Shown here piece after piece: positions 18,773-28,419 of a stretch of DNA of 64,000 nucleotides (within the stretch, counting starts at the first letter, position 1; each line of letters opens with the position of its first letter). Under the pieces are notes generated by a model. The model did no database searches. It was not told where the DNA came from and saw only the letters and a list, made by a program, of their open reading frames with translations. This DNA comes from Maricaulis maris_C (GTDB lineage Bacteria; Pseudomonadota; Alphaproteobacteria; Caulobacterales; Maricaulaceae), in assembly GCF_049116555.1 (NCBI RefSeq), contig NZ_JAGDYT010000025.1, forward strand, positions 62,001 to 126,000. The letters run 5' to 3'. The position numbers and the translations under genes are program-made.

Positions 18773-21058
18773 ATGAACGACAGAACCAGCCACGTCGACG
18801 ACGAGGAAGCCCTCGCCTTCCACAAGGATCCCGTTCCCGGCAAGCTGGCCCTGTCCCCGACCAAGCCGATGGCCACGCAGCGCGATCTCTCGCTCGCCTA
18901 CAGCCCGGGCGTCGCCGCTCCGGTCAAGGCAATCGCCGCAGAGCCTGACAAGGTTTACGACTACACTTCCAAGGGAAACATGGTCGCCGTGATCTCCAAC
19001 GGCACCGCCATTCTCGGCCTCGGCAATCTTGGCGCCATGGCGTCCAAGCCGGTGATGGAGGGCAAGGCTGTCCTGTTCAAACGCTTCGCCGATATCGACG
19101 CCATCGATATCGAGGTCGAGGAAGAGGATGCCGGGCAATTCATCGAATGCGTCAAGCGCATCGGCAACACATTCGGTGGCATCAATCTGGAAGACATCAA
19201 GGCACCGGAAAGCTTCATCGTGGAACAGCGCTTGCGCGAATTGCTCGATGTGCCCGTCTTCCACGATGACCAGCATGGCACCGCCATTATCTCGGCCGCG
19301 GGCATCATCAATGCCTGCGAGCTGACTGATCGCCGCATTGAGGACCTTACCGTTGTCGTCAATGGCGCCGGAGCCGCCGGAATCGCGGTGCTCGAACTGC
19401 TCAAGGCAATGGGTGTCCATCCCGACAATGCCATCCTGTGTGACAGCAAGGGCATCATCCATACCGAACGCGACAATCTCAACCAGTGGAAGGCGGCCCA
19501 CGCCATCCGGACTGACAAGCGTTCGCTTGCCGAAGCGGTTGACGGCGCGGATTGCTTCCTCGGCCTGTCCGTGGCCGGCGCGCTGACCCAGGACATGGTC
19601 AAGACCATGGCCAAGGACCCGATCATCTTCGCCATGGCCAACCCGGATCCGGAAATTTCGCCGGAAGATGCCCGGGCCGTACGCGAGGATGCCATCGTCG
19701 CCACCGGCCGGTCCGACTATCCCAACCAGGTCAATAACGTTCTCGGCTTCCCCTATATCTTCCGCGGTGCTCTGGATGTTCGTGCCAGAACGATCAATGA
19801 AGACATGAAAATCGCCGCGGCCCGGGCACTGGCCGCCCTGGCCAAGGAAGATGTGCCGGATGAGGTCGCCGCTGCCTACCATGGAGCCCGCCCGACCTTT
19901 GGCCGAAACTACATCATTCCCTCGCCGTTTGACCCACGTCTGATCTCCTATGTGCCGCCCTATGTCGCCCAGGCCGCGATGGATACCGGCGTCGCTCGCA
20001 AGCCAATCCCCGACATGGCCGCCTACCGCGCCTCCCTGGCCCGCCGCCTTGACCCGACAGCAGCACTCCTGCAGCGGATCCAGGGCGCTGTCATGGGCCA
20101 TGGCCGTCGCATCGTCTTCGCCGAAGGCGAGGAACCGTCAGTGATCCGCGCCGCCTACGCATTCCAGAACCAGGAGCTCGGCAAGGCCGTTCTGGTCGGG
20201 CGAGAAGAAATCACGCGCGCGAATATGCGCCTCGTGGGCGTACCGGAAGACTCGATCGAGATCGTCAATGCGCGCCTCTCGGACCGCAATGCCGATTATT
20301 CCGACTTCCTGTACAAGCGCCTGCAACGCAAAGGCTATCTCAAGCGAGACGTGCAGCGCCTCGTCAATAATGACCGCAATGTTTTCTCTGCCTGCATGGT
20401 CAAGCTGGGCGATGCCGACGGCATGGTCACCGGCACAACACGCTCCTACGGGGCAGCGCTGGGCGATGTCTCACAGGTCCTCGATCCGGCGGAGGGTCAA
20501 CGTGTCATGGGCATGTCTATCGCCCTGGCCAAGAACCGGACCCTCTTCATCGCCGATACCAATATCGCCGAATTCCCCGACGAGAACGCCTTGGCCGATA
20601 TCGCCATGGAAACGGCGGCTGCAGCCAAGGGCTTCGGCTTCACCCCGCGCGTCGCCTTCCTGTCCTATTCGACCTTCGGCAACCCGTCCGGCGACCGCTC
20701 CGACAAGCTCCGTCGCGCGGTGCAGATCCTCGATGAGCGGGGAGTGGACTTCGAATACGAGGGCGAGATGAATGTCGATGTGGCACTCGACCCGTCACAC
20801 CGCTTCCTCTACCCGTTCTCGCGCCTCAAGGGCCCGGCGAATGTGCTGGTCATGCCGGCCATCCACTCGGCCTCGATCGCGACCAAACTCTTGCGCATGG
20901 CCGGCGGCGCGACCGTGATCGGGCCGATGCTGGTCGGGGTCGAAAAGCCCGTGCAAATCGCGCGTCTGGGCGCGTCGGTCTCGGAAATCACCACACTCGC
21001 AGCCCTGGCCGCCTACGACCCGGACAAGCATGATGTGGAAAGCGGGCTGGCCGAATAA
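18773..21058 (+). CDS. maeB: NADP-dependent malic enzyme with C-terminal phosphotransacetylase-like domain
   Basis: Oxidative decarboxylation of malate to pyruvate with reduction of NAD(P). The 761 residues combine a malic-enzyme domain (YTSKGNMVAVISNGTAILGL; VFHDDQHGTA; dinucleotide fold VVNGAGAAGIAVLELL near 193) with a PTA-like domain from about residue 435 (IVFAEGEEPSVIRAAYAFQN). This is the large MaeB architecture, where the PTA part is regulatory, binding acetyl-CoA, and is not known to be catalytic. ATG 18773 is chosen over GTG 18770 because AGGA lies 8 bases before it. Confidence 0.96.
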   Translation: MNDRTSHVDDEEALAFHKDPVPGKLALSPTKPMATQRDLSLAYSPGVAAPVKAIAAEPDKVYDYTSKGNMVAVISNGTAILGLGNLGAMASKPVMEGKAVLFKRFADIDAIDIEVEEEDAGQFIECVKRIGNTFGGINLEDIKAPESFIVEQRLRELLDVPVFHDDQHGTAIISAAGIINACELTDRRIEDLTVVVNGAGAAGIAVLELLKAMGVHPDNAILCDSKGIIHTERDNLNQWKAAHAIRTDKRSLAEAVDGADCFLGLSVAGALTQDMVKTMAKDPIIFAMANPDPEISPEDARAVREDAIVATGRSDYPNQVNNVLGFPYIFRGALDVRARTINEDMKIAAARALAALAKEDVPDEVAAAYHGARPTFGRNYIIPSPFDPRLISYVPPYVAQAAMDTGVARKPIPDMAAYRASLARRLDPTAALLQRIQGAVMGHGRRIVFAEGEEPSVIRAAYAFQNQELGKAVLVGREEITRANMRLVGVPEDSIEIVNARLSDRNADYSDFLYKRLQRKGYLKRDVQRLVNNDRNVFSACMVKLGDADGMVTGTTRSYGAALGDVSQVLDPAEGQRVMGMSIALAKNRTLFIADTNIAEFPDENALADIAMETAAAAKGFGFTPRVAFLSYSTFGNPSGDRSDKLRRAVQILDERGVDFEYEGEMNVDVALDPSHRFLYPFSRLKGPANVLVMPAIHSASIATKLLRMAGGATVIGPMLVGVEKPVQIARLGASVSEITTLAALAAYDPDKHDVESGLAE

Positions 21059-21061
21059 GGC

Positions 21062-22750
21062 TCAGCTCGCTCCGCTGTCCGTACTGCCCGCGGCCGGTTT
21101 GTCCGGCGCAAACCGGGTCCGCAGGGCTTCACCGATGGATGCGGCGACGGCCACGAGGCCCAGGAGCGCCGTCAGGATGAAGACATAGGCAAAGCCGCGC
21201 TCTTCAATCAGCTCGCCCAGGGCGCCGCGCCCCAGCGTGCCGATCAACATCGTCAGCGAAGCCATCAACGCATACTGGACCGCTGCGTAGCGCGGATTCA
21301 CGATTGCCGAGAGATAGGCAACGAAGACCACGCTCGCAAAGCCGACCGCCAAATTCTCACCCGCGATCGCCGCGACCAGCCAGCCGAGCCGCTCATTGAT
21401 ATGGAAGAGCGCCATGAAATCGTCGAGCTGGGTAAACGACAGGAAGCCACCGACATAGGTCGCGCCTGTTGTCAGGTCCCAGAACAGGAGATTGGTTGCC
21501 GCCGCCATGATGGCGCCAGCGATCAGGCAGCTCATCCGCCCGAAAGCCTTAAGAGCCAGTCCGCCAAGGCCGACGCCGGCAATCGTCATGATCACACCGA
21601 CAAATTTCGACGCGACTGCGACATCATCCATCGTGTAGGCCATCGCGCCGTAATTTGTGCCCAGATAGAACGGGTAGGCGAAGGAACCCCAGACAAGGTC
21701 GGTGAAGCGGTAGGACAGGATGAGAAGCAGCACCAGCGGCGCCGCCCATTTGAGCCTGCCGATAATGTCCATCAGCGGTTCGAGGATAAAACGATGGAGG
21801 GTGTCAGCGACACGTCCAGCCGGCGAATTGTCCAACTCGACCGGGGCTTTGCTTCGACCTTCGAGCCAAAGCAGGACTGCAGAGATAATCGCTGGCAGAA
21901 TAACGGTCGCAAAGACAATCAAGGGCCCGTAGCCGCGAATGAAATTCCGCGCATTGGGCGGCTCCTCCGCCAAGATGGTCGCCGCCATGAAGGCGCCAAG
22001 CATCCAAAGCGCCCAGCCCCAGCCCAGTACAACGACACCCAGGGCCGCGCGCCGTGTCAGGGTCGGCAGGCCGGCGCCGAGCGTGACGCCCTCTTCAGCA
22101 TCATCATTGCCATCCGGCCGGGACTCCGGCGCGATGAGGACACCAATGATTGCGAACACCATCATCAGGGTCAGCAGCGCAAAGGTGAATGACCATCCAA
22201 TCCGGGCAGCGAGGATGAGGGCCAGGAATCCGCCCAGGAAGCCGGAAACACGATACCCCAACTGGTAGAGCGCAGAGAGACTGTTGAGATGGTCCTCATC
22301 CTTCGCCACCTCGATCCGCCAAGCATCAATCACGATATCCTGACTGGCCGAGGCCACGACGCCCAGTAACGCCATCAGGGTGATAAGGCCCAATTGGGAG
22401 CCGGGATCGGCCATGGTGAGCGTACCCATGGCGAGCATGATGACGACCTGGAATCCCAGCATCCAGCCACGTCGCTGGCCCAGCTTGTCGAAAAAGGGCA
22501 AGCGGGATCGATGCAGCGCCGGGGACCAGAGAAACTTGAAGGCGTAGGCGAGGCCGATCCAGGAGAGGACACCGATGGTGGAGACATCGACGTTCTCCTC
22601 GGTAAACCAGGCATTCAAAGTCCCGGTCAGGACGGCGTAGGGCAGACCAGCTCCGAGGCCAAGCAGCAGCATGGCCGCGAGGGATTTGTCGCGCCCCATC
22701 GCCGCGAGCGCCGAAAGTAGTGAGCGCTTCGTCTCTGTCGCCTCGGCCAT
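21062..22750 (-). CDS. ampG: AmpG-like muropeptide permease (MFS)
   Basis: A 562-residue inner-membrane transporter with about 14 hydrophobic segments. The N terminus matches the AmpG family (GLGAGLPYAVLTGTLNAWF; WSPALHRSRLPFFDKLGQRR; SASQDIVIDAWRIE). AmpG imports anhydro-muropeptides for cell-wall recycling. The protein is longer than E. coli AmpG (491), with an extra hydrophilic loop around RPDGNDDAEEGVTLG. It ends 3 bases from the malic enzyme stop in a tail-to-tail arrangement. Substrate is inferred from family. Confidence 0.85.
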   Translation of the reverse strand: MAEATETKRSLLSALAAMGRDKSLAAMLLLGLGAGLPYAVLTGTLNAWFTEENVDVSTIGVLSWIGLAYAFKFLWSPALHRSRLPFFDKLGQRRGWMLGFQVVIMLAMGTLTMADPGSQLGLITLMALLGVVASASQDIVIDAWRIEVAKDEDHLNSLSALYQLGYRVSGFLGGFLALILAARIGWSFTFALLTLMMVFAIIGVLIAPESRPDGNDDAEEGVTLGAGLPTLTRRAALGVVVLGWGWALWMLGAFMAATILAEEPPNARNFIRGYGPLIVFATVILPAIISAVLLWLEGRSKAPVELDNSPAGRVADTLHRFILEPLMDIIGRLKWAAPLVLLLILSYRFTDLVWGSFAYPFYLGTNYGAMAYTMDDVAVASKFVGVIMTIAGVGLGGLALKAFGRMSCLIAGAIMAAATNLLFWDLTTGATYVGGFLSFTQLDDFMALFHINERLGWLVAAIAGENLAVGFASVVFVAYLSAIVNPRYAAVQYALMASLTMLIGTLGRGALGELIEERGFAYVFILTALLGLVAVAASIGEALRTRFAPDKPAAGSTDSGAS

Positions 22751-22783
22751 TATCGCAAGTCCCCGATTGTGCTTGAAAAACCG

Positions 22784-24697
22784 TCAGCCCATGCTGGCGC
22801 GGTTTCCGGGGCGGCACAAGCGGGTGAGGCTGGCGGCGAGTTGATCGGTATCGAGAGGCTTGGTGAGGAATTCATCCATGCCCGCACCGAGGCAAAGCGT
22901 GCGATCGGCTTCGGAATCATTGGCAGTCAACGCGATTAGCGGCAAGCCGAGGCCCGCGGCGCGGGCCGCGCGAGCAATCTCGGGCCCATCCATTCCGGGC
23001 ATGCGCTGATCCAGCAAGGCCGCATCAAATGCCTGTGAAGTGAGCGCCTCCAATGCCTCATCCCCGCGTGAAACCGGGGTCACGCAGACACCAAGCCCCT
23101 CGAGGCATTTGCGTGCGATCAGCGCATTCACCGGATCATCCTCGGCGACAAGGAGATGAAGGCCGGACACATCCGGCTGGAATGCCGGGGTCACGCGGGA
23201 AGCCGCGCTAGTCTGTGCCTTCCCGTCGCCGGTTGAAGCACCGGTCAATTGCGTTGCCAGGGTCGCGGCCCGGACCGGTTTCACAAACCAGTTGGTTGGC
23301 CCGTCGGCCACAAGGTCATCGCGCTGGGCTTTCTCGGCCGGAGTCACAAGCTGCCAGATACGGGTCGCCTCGGCCGCCATCGCCCAGTCGGCGTCGCACA
23401 GGAGGTCTCGATCACGCGCCAGATCGAGTGTTTCCGGGCTTTCGATAACCTGCGCCGCAGCGCCCATCGCCTCGAGTTGGTCGTGAAGGCATTGCCTGAG
23501 CGTGGCATTATCGCTTGCCACAGCAACCTCGCGCCCGAGCATGGGCAGGGCGGTGCGAAGAGCGAGGACCGGTAGATCGAAGATCAGCCAGAATTTCGCG
23601 CCGTCACCCAGACGGCTTTCAACGCCCATGGCGCTATTCATCGCATCGGCGAGACGACGGACCATGGCCAGGCCGAGCCCGGCCCCGCTTTCCGCGCCAT
23701 TGCGCTCGGCAGCGCCGCGTTCGAAATGCTCAAACAGGGTTTCCTGGTCGGCCTCGGAAATACCCGGACCCGTATCACTGACAGCCAGAGCCAGGCGATC
23801 ACGTCCTTCACTGTCCGGCGCGTTGGTGATGTCCACTCGAACGCCGCCCCGGGCGGTGAATTTCACGGCATTGCCGATGAGATTGTAGAGGATCTGCTTG
23901 AGCCGGGCGGAATCGCCCATGATCTCGGCCGGCGCGCCATGAGCGTGCACGACACCGATCTCAAGCCCTTTTTCCTGGGCACGCGGCGCGGCCAGCTCGA
24001 CCGTTTCGCGGACCAGGTCGGCGACATCGACAGATTCCGGGCGCAATTCGAGGCGACCCGCTTCAAGGCGCGACAGGTCGAGAATATCATCGACCATGGC
24101 AAGTGCATGATCGGCCGAGGCCGCAATTGAACGGACATAATCGGCCTGATCCGGCTTGAGGGCGGTGGCTTCCAGCAGGCGCGACACGCCCAGTGCGCCA
24201 GCCAGGGGCGTGCGCAATTCATGGGTCACAGCGGCAAAAAAGAGGGATTTCGCGCGCTGGGATGCTTCCAGGTCCTCATGCGCCTCACGGCGGCCGGTGA
24301 CATCGCGCCCGACCGAGATCACGCCGGCGCTTCCGGGAAGGAGACGCTCATCCCACTCAATCCATATCGCCCCGTCGCGGGTGCGCATGAGCATTTCGTA
24401 GCGGCGTGAATCTTGTGTGGTTACAGGTGGGGCGACTGAGAACCAGCGCCCGACCCAATCCGACCGTTCTCCGCCGAACGCCCGGAGGAAGGCCGCATTC
24501 ACATACATGACCCGGCCACCGAAGCCGCGAACCAGAATAAGCTCTCCGGCAGCATCGAGCGCAGTGAGCAGCAAGTCGTCCAGGCTTGCTTCGCGGGGTG
24601 AGGCAAAGGGGTCCGCATTGCCGTCGGTGGGACGCGCGACATCGTCGGACCCTCGCGGGTCCGCTGCGTTGTGTCGATTGTCCGGCTCGTCGGCCAC
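22784..24697 (-). CDS. Hybrid sensor histidine kinase with PAS and receiver domains
   Basis: A 637-residue soluble hybrid kinase. Order: PAS-like sensor (about 42-135), HisKA with phospho-accepting H159 (FFAAVTHELRTPLAG), HATPase with N box (LKQILYNLIGNAVKF) and G boxes (DTGPGISEADQ; SGAGLGLAMV), a degenerate receiver-like stretch (about 385-500), and a C-terminal receiver with D563 (LLDQRMPGMDG) and lysine (FLTKPL). No membrane segments, so it should sense a cytoplasmic signal. GTG start at 24697 preceded by GAGGGTGG. No partner regulator is adjacent; the signal is unknown. Confidence 0.9.
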   Translation of the reverse strand: MADEPDNRHNAADPRGSDDVARPTDGNADPFASPREASLDDLLLTALDAAGELILVRGFGGRVMYVNAAFLRAFGGERSDWVGRWFSVAPPVTTQDSRRYEMLMRTRDGAIWIEWDERLLPGSAGVISVGRDVTGRREAHEDLEASQRAKSLFFAAVTHELRTPLAGALGVSRLLEATALKPDQADYVRSIAASADHALAMVDDILDLSRLEAGRLELRPESVDVADLVRETVELAAPRAQEKGLEIGVVHAHGAPAEIMGDSARLKQILYNLIGNAVKFTARGGVRVDITNAPDSEGRDRLALAVSDTGPGISEADQETLFEHFERGAAERNGAESGAGLGLAMVRRLADAMNSAMGVESRLGDGAKFWLIFDLPVLALRTALPMLGREVAVASDNATLRQCLHDQLEAMGAAAQVIESPETLDLARDRDLLCDADWAMAAEATRIWQLVTPAEKAQRDDLVADGPTNWFVKPVRAATLATQLTGASTGDGKAQTSAASRVTPAFQPDVSGLHLLVAEDDPVNALIARKCLEGLGVCVTPVSRGDEALEALTSQAFDAALLDQRMPGMDGPEIARAARAAGLGLPLIALTANDSEADRTLCLGAGMDEFLTKPLDTDQLAASLTRLCRPGNRASMG

Positions 24698-24924
24698 GAT
24701 CCACCCTCGGCTTTATCTGCATGTTTTCTAGCCGATCGGGGTTAATGAAGCGTCGTCATCGCGGCCTTCCGTTCGCAATGTCCGGGCGTGCAGAGCCAAG
24801 CTCGGCCGGCGCACTTGCGACGCCAGCCCGATTGCACCGCTCCCGGATAATGTGACAGGAGCTGACCGATCACACCGGGTCTGGTCTGGCCAGCGCGAAA
24901 ATTGCCGTCCGCTACCAGCACTCC
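24698..24924. other. Intergenic region between kinase and comM
   Basis: 227 bases between the start of the hybrid kinase and the stop of comM, both on the minus strand. I see no convincing gene, terminator hairpin or repeat. The part next to 24697 (around TGCATGTTTTCTAGCCGATC) is relatively AT-rich and is the likely kinase promoter area. Confidence 0.4.
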
Positions 24925-26463
24925 CTATCGCGACAGGCCGCCGGTGCGCGCGACGGCGCGCGGCGCTCCTCGATTGAGGCCACGGCGGCAGGACAGGGCT
25001 TCGGCGATATGGAGCCGACGCACCGCCTCCTGCCCGTCCAGGTCGGCAATCGTTCGCGCCACTCGCATGATCCGGTGATAGGAGCGGGCGGTCAGGGATT
25101 GTTGCATGGCCGCCTCATGCAGGAGGATTTCGCCAGCCCGGTCCGGCGCCGCGACATGATCAAGCTGATCGGTGGGCAGGTGGGCGTTGAGCGAACCGCG
25201 CTCGGCCTGAGCCTCCCGGGCTGTCGCAACCCGGGCTGCCGCCTCGGCGGTCCCCTCGATGGGAGGCGGCAAGGCGAGGTCTGCTGGCGTGACCGGTGGC
25301 ACCTGTATCTGCAGATCGATCCGGTCCAGCATCGGTCCGGAAATCCGGGCCTGATAGTCAATGGCACAGCGCTCTCCGCGACGACAGCTCGACCCGTCGC
25401 TTCCGCCACCACCGCACCGGCACGGATTCATCGCCGCAACGAGCTGAAACCGGGCCGGATAGGCGACGTGGGCATTGGCACGGGCCACGGTGATGGAGCC
25501 AGTCTCCAGAGGCTGACGAAGACTATCGAGCACTTGCGGGTGGAATTCCGGCAATTCGTCGAGAAACAGCACGCCGCGATGCGCCAGGGAGGCTTCGCCA
25601 GGCTTGGCCCGACTTCCCCCACCGACCATCGCCGCCATGGAAGCCGAGTGATGAGGCGCCCGGAATGGCCGGTTGCGAGTCAGCCGACCGCGCTCCAGCA
25701 GGCCGGCAACCGAGTGGATCATCGATACTTCGAGCAGTTCCGGCGCGGTCAGCGGTGGCAGCAGGCCGGGCAGGCGTTCTGCCAGCATTGACTTTCCGGA
25801 GCCGGGTGGCCCGACCATGAGCAAATTATGATGCCCCGCTGCCGCGATCTCGAGTGCGCGCTTGGCCCCTTCCTGACCCTTGACCTGCCGCAGATCGACC
25901 TGTGGTCCCGCTTCGATCAATTCGCCTGGCACCGGTCGATCGAGGACCTGACTACCCTTGAAGTGATTGATGAGCTGGATCAGCGTTGCCGGCGCCAGAA
26001 TGGCCAGGTCTCCGCCGGCCCAGGCAGCTTCAGGGCCGCAGCCTTCAGGGCATATCAGCGCGCGTCCGGCTCCGTGAGCGGCGACGGCCGCCGGCAGGGC
26101 ACCCGGGGCCGACCGGATTCGCGCATCGGCGCCCAACTCCCCGAAGGCCAGATAATCCTCCGCCACATCCTTGGGCAGGACATCGAGTTCCGCCAGGACT
26201 CCGATCGCAATAGGCAGATCGAAGTGCGACCCCTCCTTGGGTTGGTCAGCCGGGGCAAGATTGACGATCAGGCGCTTGGACGGCAACGACAACCCCAGCG
26301 CCGAGAAGGCGGCGCGGACGCGCTCGCGACTTTCGGCCACTGCCTTGTCAGCGAGCCCGACGATCGAAAATATCGGCTGCGACCCACCCGCAACCTGAAC
26401 CTGCACATCCACAAGTCGAGCCTCGGCTCCCTGGAAGGCGACAGAGCTTGTTCGTGCTGCCAC
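24925..26463 (-). CDS. comM: ComM/YifB family Mg-chelatase-like AAA+ ATPase (branch-migration helicase)
   Basis: A 512-residue AAA+ protein. In Vibrio, ComM is a hexameric helicase that promotes branch migration during natural transformation. The N-terminal Lon-protease-like fold is seen in VDVQVQVAGGSQPIFSIVGL, Walker A is GPPGSGKSMLAERL, Walker B is VLFLDELPEF, and the zinc-like insert is CRCGGGGSDGSSCRRG. GTG start at 26463 has its GGGGGA ribosome site 8 bases upstream, but that site lies inside a strong hairpin (26466-26492). Many species without known competence keep this gene. Confidence 0.9.
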   Translation of the reverse strand: MAARTSSVAFQGAEARLVDVQVQVAGGSQPIFSIVGLADKAVAESRERVRAAFSALGLSLPSKRLIVNLAPADQPKEGSHFDLPIAIGVLAELDVLPKDVAEDYLAFGELGADARIRSAPGALPAAVAAHGAGRALICPEGCGPEAAWAGGDLAILAPATLIQLINHFKGSQVLDRPVPGELIEAGPQVDLRQVKGQEGAKRALEIAAAGHHNLLMVGPPGSGKSMLAERLPGLLPPLTAPELLEVSMIHSVAGLLERGRLTRNRPFRAPHHSASMAAMVGGGSRAKPGEASLAHRGVLFLDELPEFHPQVLDSLRQPLETGSITVARANAHVAYPARFQLVAAMNPCRCGGGGSDGSSCRRGERCAIDYQARISGPMLDRIDLQIQVPPVTPADLALPPPIEGTAEAAARVATAREAQAERGSLNAHLPTDQLDHVAAPDRAGEILLHEAAMQQSLTARSYHRIMRVARTIADLDGQEAVRRLHIAEALSCRRGLNRGAPRAVARTGGLSR

Positions 26464-26465
26464 AA

Positions 26466-26492
26466 CAAATCCCCCGGCTTACCGGGGATTTG
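26466..26492 (-). promoter_or_regulatory. Hairpin enclosing the comM ribosome binding site
   Basis: Arms CAAATCCCCCGG (26466-26477) and CCGGGGATTTG (26482-26492) form an 11-bp stem with one bulged C and a four-base loop. On the minus-strand transcript the GGGGGA used as Shine-Dalgarno sequence lies in the 3' arm. It ends three bases before the GTG start. It could also act as a terminator for gshB, which lies upstream on the same strand. Confidence 0.6.
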
Positions 26493-26670
26493 AATCACAA
26501 GGCTTGGCCTGTGTCGCGCCCCGACCTCCGATCGGGCCCGTCTGGTAGCGGAAAAATACGATACCGTTAACCATCCGGCATCATTGGGTTTTCCACAGGT
26601 CGACACGCGCCCGGATCAAAACAGGAACAAACCATGTACGAGCAAAGCATGCACGTCAAGGGTGTGCAGA

Positions 26671-27621
26671 TCAGTTTCCGATGCGACGGGCAACTGCATC
26701 CCAGAACGCCGCACAGGCATCGATGCCGGAAAAGCGCTTCAATTCCTGGACACCCGTCGGGGACGTAACATTGATCTCCGTCAGCCGGTCGCCGATCACA
26801 TCGATCCCGACCAGAACGAGATCGCGCTCCTTGAGAACCGGCGCAATCGCGTCACAAATCCGCATATCGCTATCGGACAGATCCGAGGCCTCGGCGACGC
26901 CGCCAACATGCATGTTGGACCGTGTCTCGCCGCTCTGCGGCACGCGATTGATCGCGCCAACCGGCTCACCATCAATGATCAAGACACGCTTGTCGCCGGC
27001 AGACACGTCCGGCAGAAACGCCTGGGCTATGACAGGCTCGCGCGATTGCGCAAAGAAGGTTTCGAGCAAGGCGGAGAAATTGCCGTCGCCCGGCTTGAGC
27101 CGAAACACCCCGGCACCGCCATTGCCGTAAAGCGGCTTGATGATGATGTCCTGGTGCGTGTCCCTGAAACGGGTCAGCGCCGGCAGATCGCGCGTGATCA
27201 GGGTCGGCGGTATGATGTCCGGATAGAGCAGCGGCAGGAGTTTCTCCGGGCTCGAACGCACCCAGAAAGGGTCATTGAGAACCAGTGTTTCGCCCTTGAG
27301 CATTTCCAGAAGATGCGCCGCGGTCTGGTAGGCCATGTCGAAAGGTGGGTCCTGACGCATCAGGACCACATCTATATCGCGCTGCAGGTCAAGCACGCGC
27401 TCTTCGCCCAGCTCGGCATGCGCGCCCTGGACGTGACGAACCGCCACCGGGCGCGCCCGCGCCTCGATCCGCCCCTCATTCCAGGCCAGCTGGTCCGGAT
27501 GATAAACGAAGAGCTCGGCGCCACGTGCCTGGGCTTCTTCCATCAGGGCAAAGGTCGTGTCCTCGTCCACATTGACCGTCTCGATCGGGTCCATCTGGAC
27601 CGCAACACGCCATGCCATCAT
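26671..27621 (-). CDS. gshB: Glutathione synthetase
   Basis: Joins gamma-glutamylcysteine and glycine with ATP. The 316-residue ATP-grasp protein has the prokaryotic GshB features: VAVQMDPIETVNVDEDTTFALM, the MRQDPPFDMAY motif, IIKPLYGNGGAGVFRL and the C-terminal NVTSPTGVQEL. Start ATG 27621 (a second ATG follows immediately). It overlaps the BON lipoprotein gene by 4 bases. Length and motifs match E. coli GshB (315). Confidence 0.96.
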   Translation of the reverse strand: MMAWRVAVQMDPIETVNVDEDTTFALMEEAQARGAELFVYHPDQLAWNEGRIEARARPVAVRHVQGAHAELGEERVLDLQRDIDVVLMRQDPPFDMAYQTAAHLLEMLKGETLVLNDPFWVRSSPEKLLPLLYPDIIPPTLITRDLPALTRFRDTHQDIIIKPLYGNGGAGVFRLKPGDGNFSALLETFFAQSREPVIAQAFLPDVSAGDKRVLIIDGEPVGAINRVPQSGETRSNMHVGGVAEASDLSDSDMRICDAIAPVLKERDLVLVGIDVIGDRLTEINVTSPTGVQELKRFSGIDACAAFWDAVARRIGN

Positions 27622-28310
27622 CTTGTCTCCGGTCCACCCAGCAATTGCGGACCGGAGTTAGGCGTGCCGGCACCGGATTCAACCCCGGGATTGGCCTCGC
27701 CCGCACACGCTTCGGCGCGGCGCTCACCGCGGGCCGGCAAATTGGTCGGCACGCCGGAGATGCGAACATAGGAAACAACGTCCTGTACGCCTTCCACAAG
27801 GGAGGCGTGGGAACTGGCCCGTTCGAGCTCACCACGATTGCGCGCGACACCCAGCAGGTAGACTCGCCCATTTCGGGTTTCGACGTTGAAATTTATGGAG
27901 CGGACAGCCCGGTCGGAAATCAGTCGTCCATTGACGCGCGCGGTGATCTCGGCGTCACGGGCCCGATCACGGAAACCCTGATCGTCACCGACCTGGATCT
28001 CATTGGCGACATTGCGGACAGCGACAGACGACCAGGCCAGGCATTCCGCCATCAGCCGGTCATCCTCTCGTGGTACCCGCCCGGTGAGGAGCGCTATACC
28101 TTCGGTTACCTCGACATCGACCCCGTCCAGCGCAAAGCCTTCGGACCGAAGCATGGCGGACTTGATCGAGACCGACGCGTTGGTGTCATCGAGCTGGCGC
28201 CCGATCGATCGTTCGTCATTAATCGATCCAACCGAACTACAGGCCGCCGGGACCAGTCCGGCAACGCCGGCAAACAGCAAGATGGATAGCGTGGAAAGTC
28301 GGTCAGCCAT
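27618..28310 (-). CDS. BON-domain lipoprotein
   Basis: A 230-residue envelope protein with a lipoprotein signal (lipobox VPAACSS) and two tandem BON domains: DDTNASVSIKSAML...GVDVEVTEGIALLTGRV and DAEITARVNGRLISD...NVETRNGRVYLLGVARN. BON domains bind phospholipid or other membrane surfaces; OsmY/DolP-type proteins maintain the outer membrane. The C-terminal 40 residues are low-complexity and Gly/Pro-rich. The 4-base overlap with gshB indicates co-translation, although no functional link is obvious. Confidence 0.85.
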   Translation of the reverse strand: MADRLSTLSILLFAGVAGLVPAACSSVGSINDERSIGRQLDDTNASVSIKSAMLRSEGFALDGVDVEVTEGIALLTGRVPREDDRLMAECLAWSSVAVRNVANEIQVGDDQGFRDRARDAEITARVNGRLISDRAVRSINFNVETRNGRVYLLGVARNRGELERASSHASLVEGVQDVVSYVRISGVPTNLPARGERRAEACAGEANPGVESGAGTPNSGPQLLGGPETR

Positions 28311-28419
28311 GCACGAAACTCCTGTCGAATCGCCCGCGTCCCAGCTTAGTTATTTGCAGACACCTTACCATGACAAGTCGCGGCGCCCGGGCCAAGCCGG
28401 AACGATGGACGCCCCGCTG

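Noticed and set aside
18749..20101. 450-codon minus-strand frame antisense to the malic enzyme gene
   Set aside because: Entirely within maeB, no family resemblance, and generated by codon bias of the true gene.
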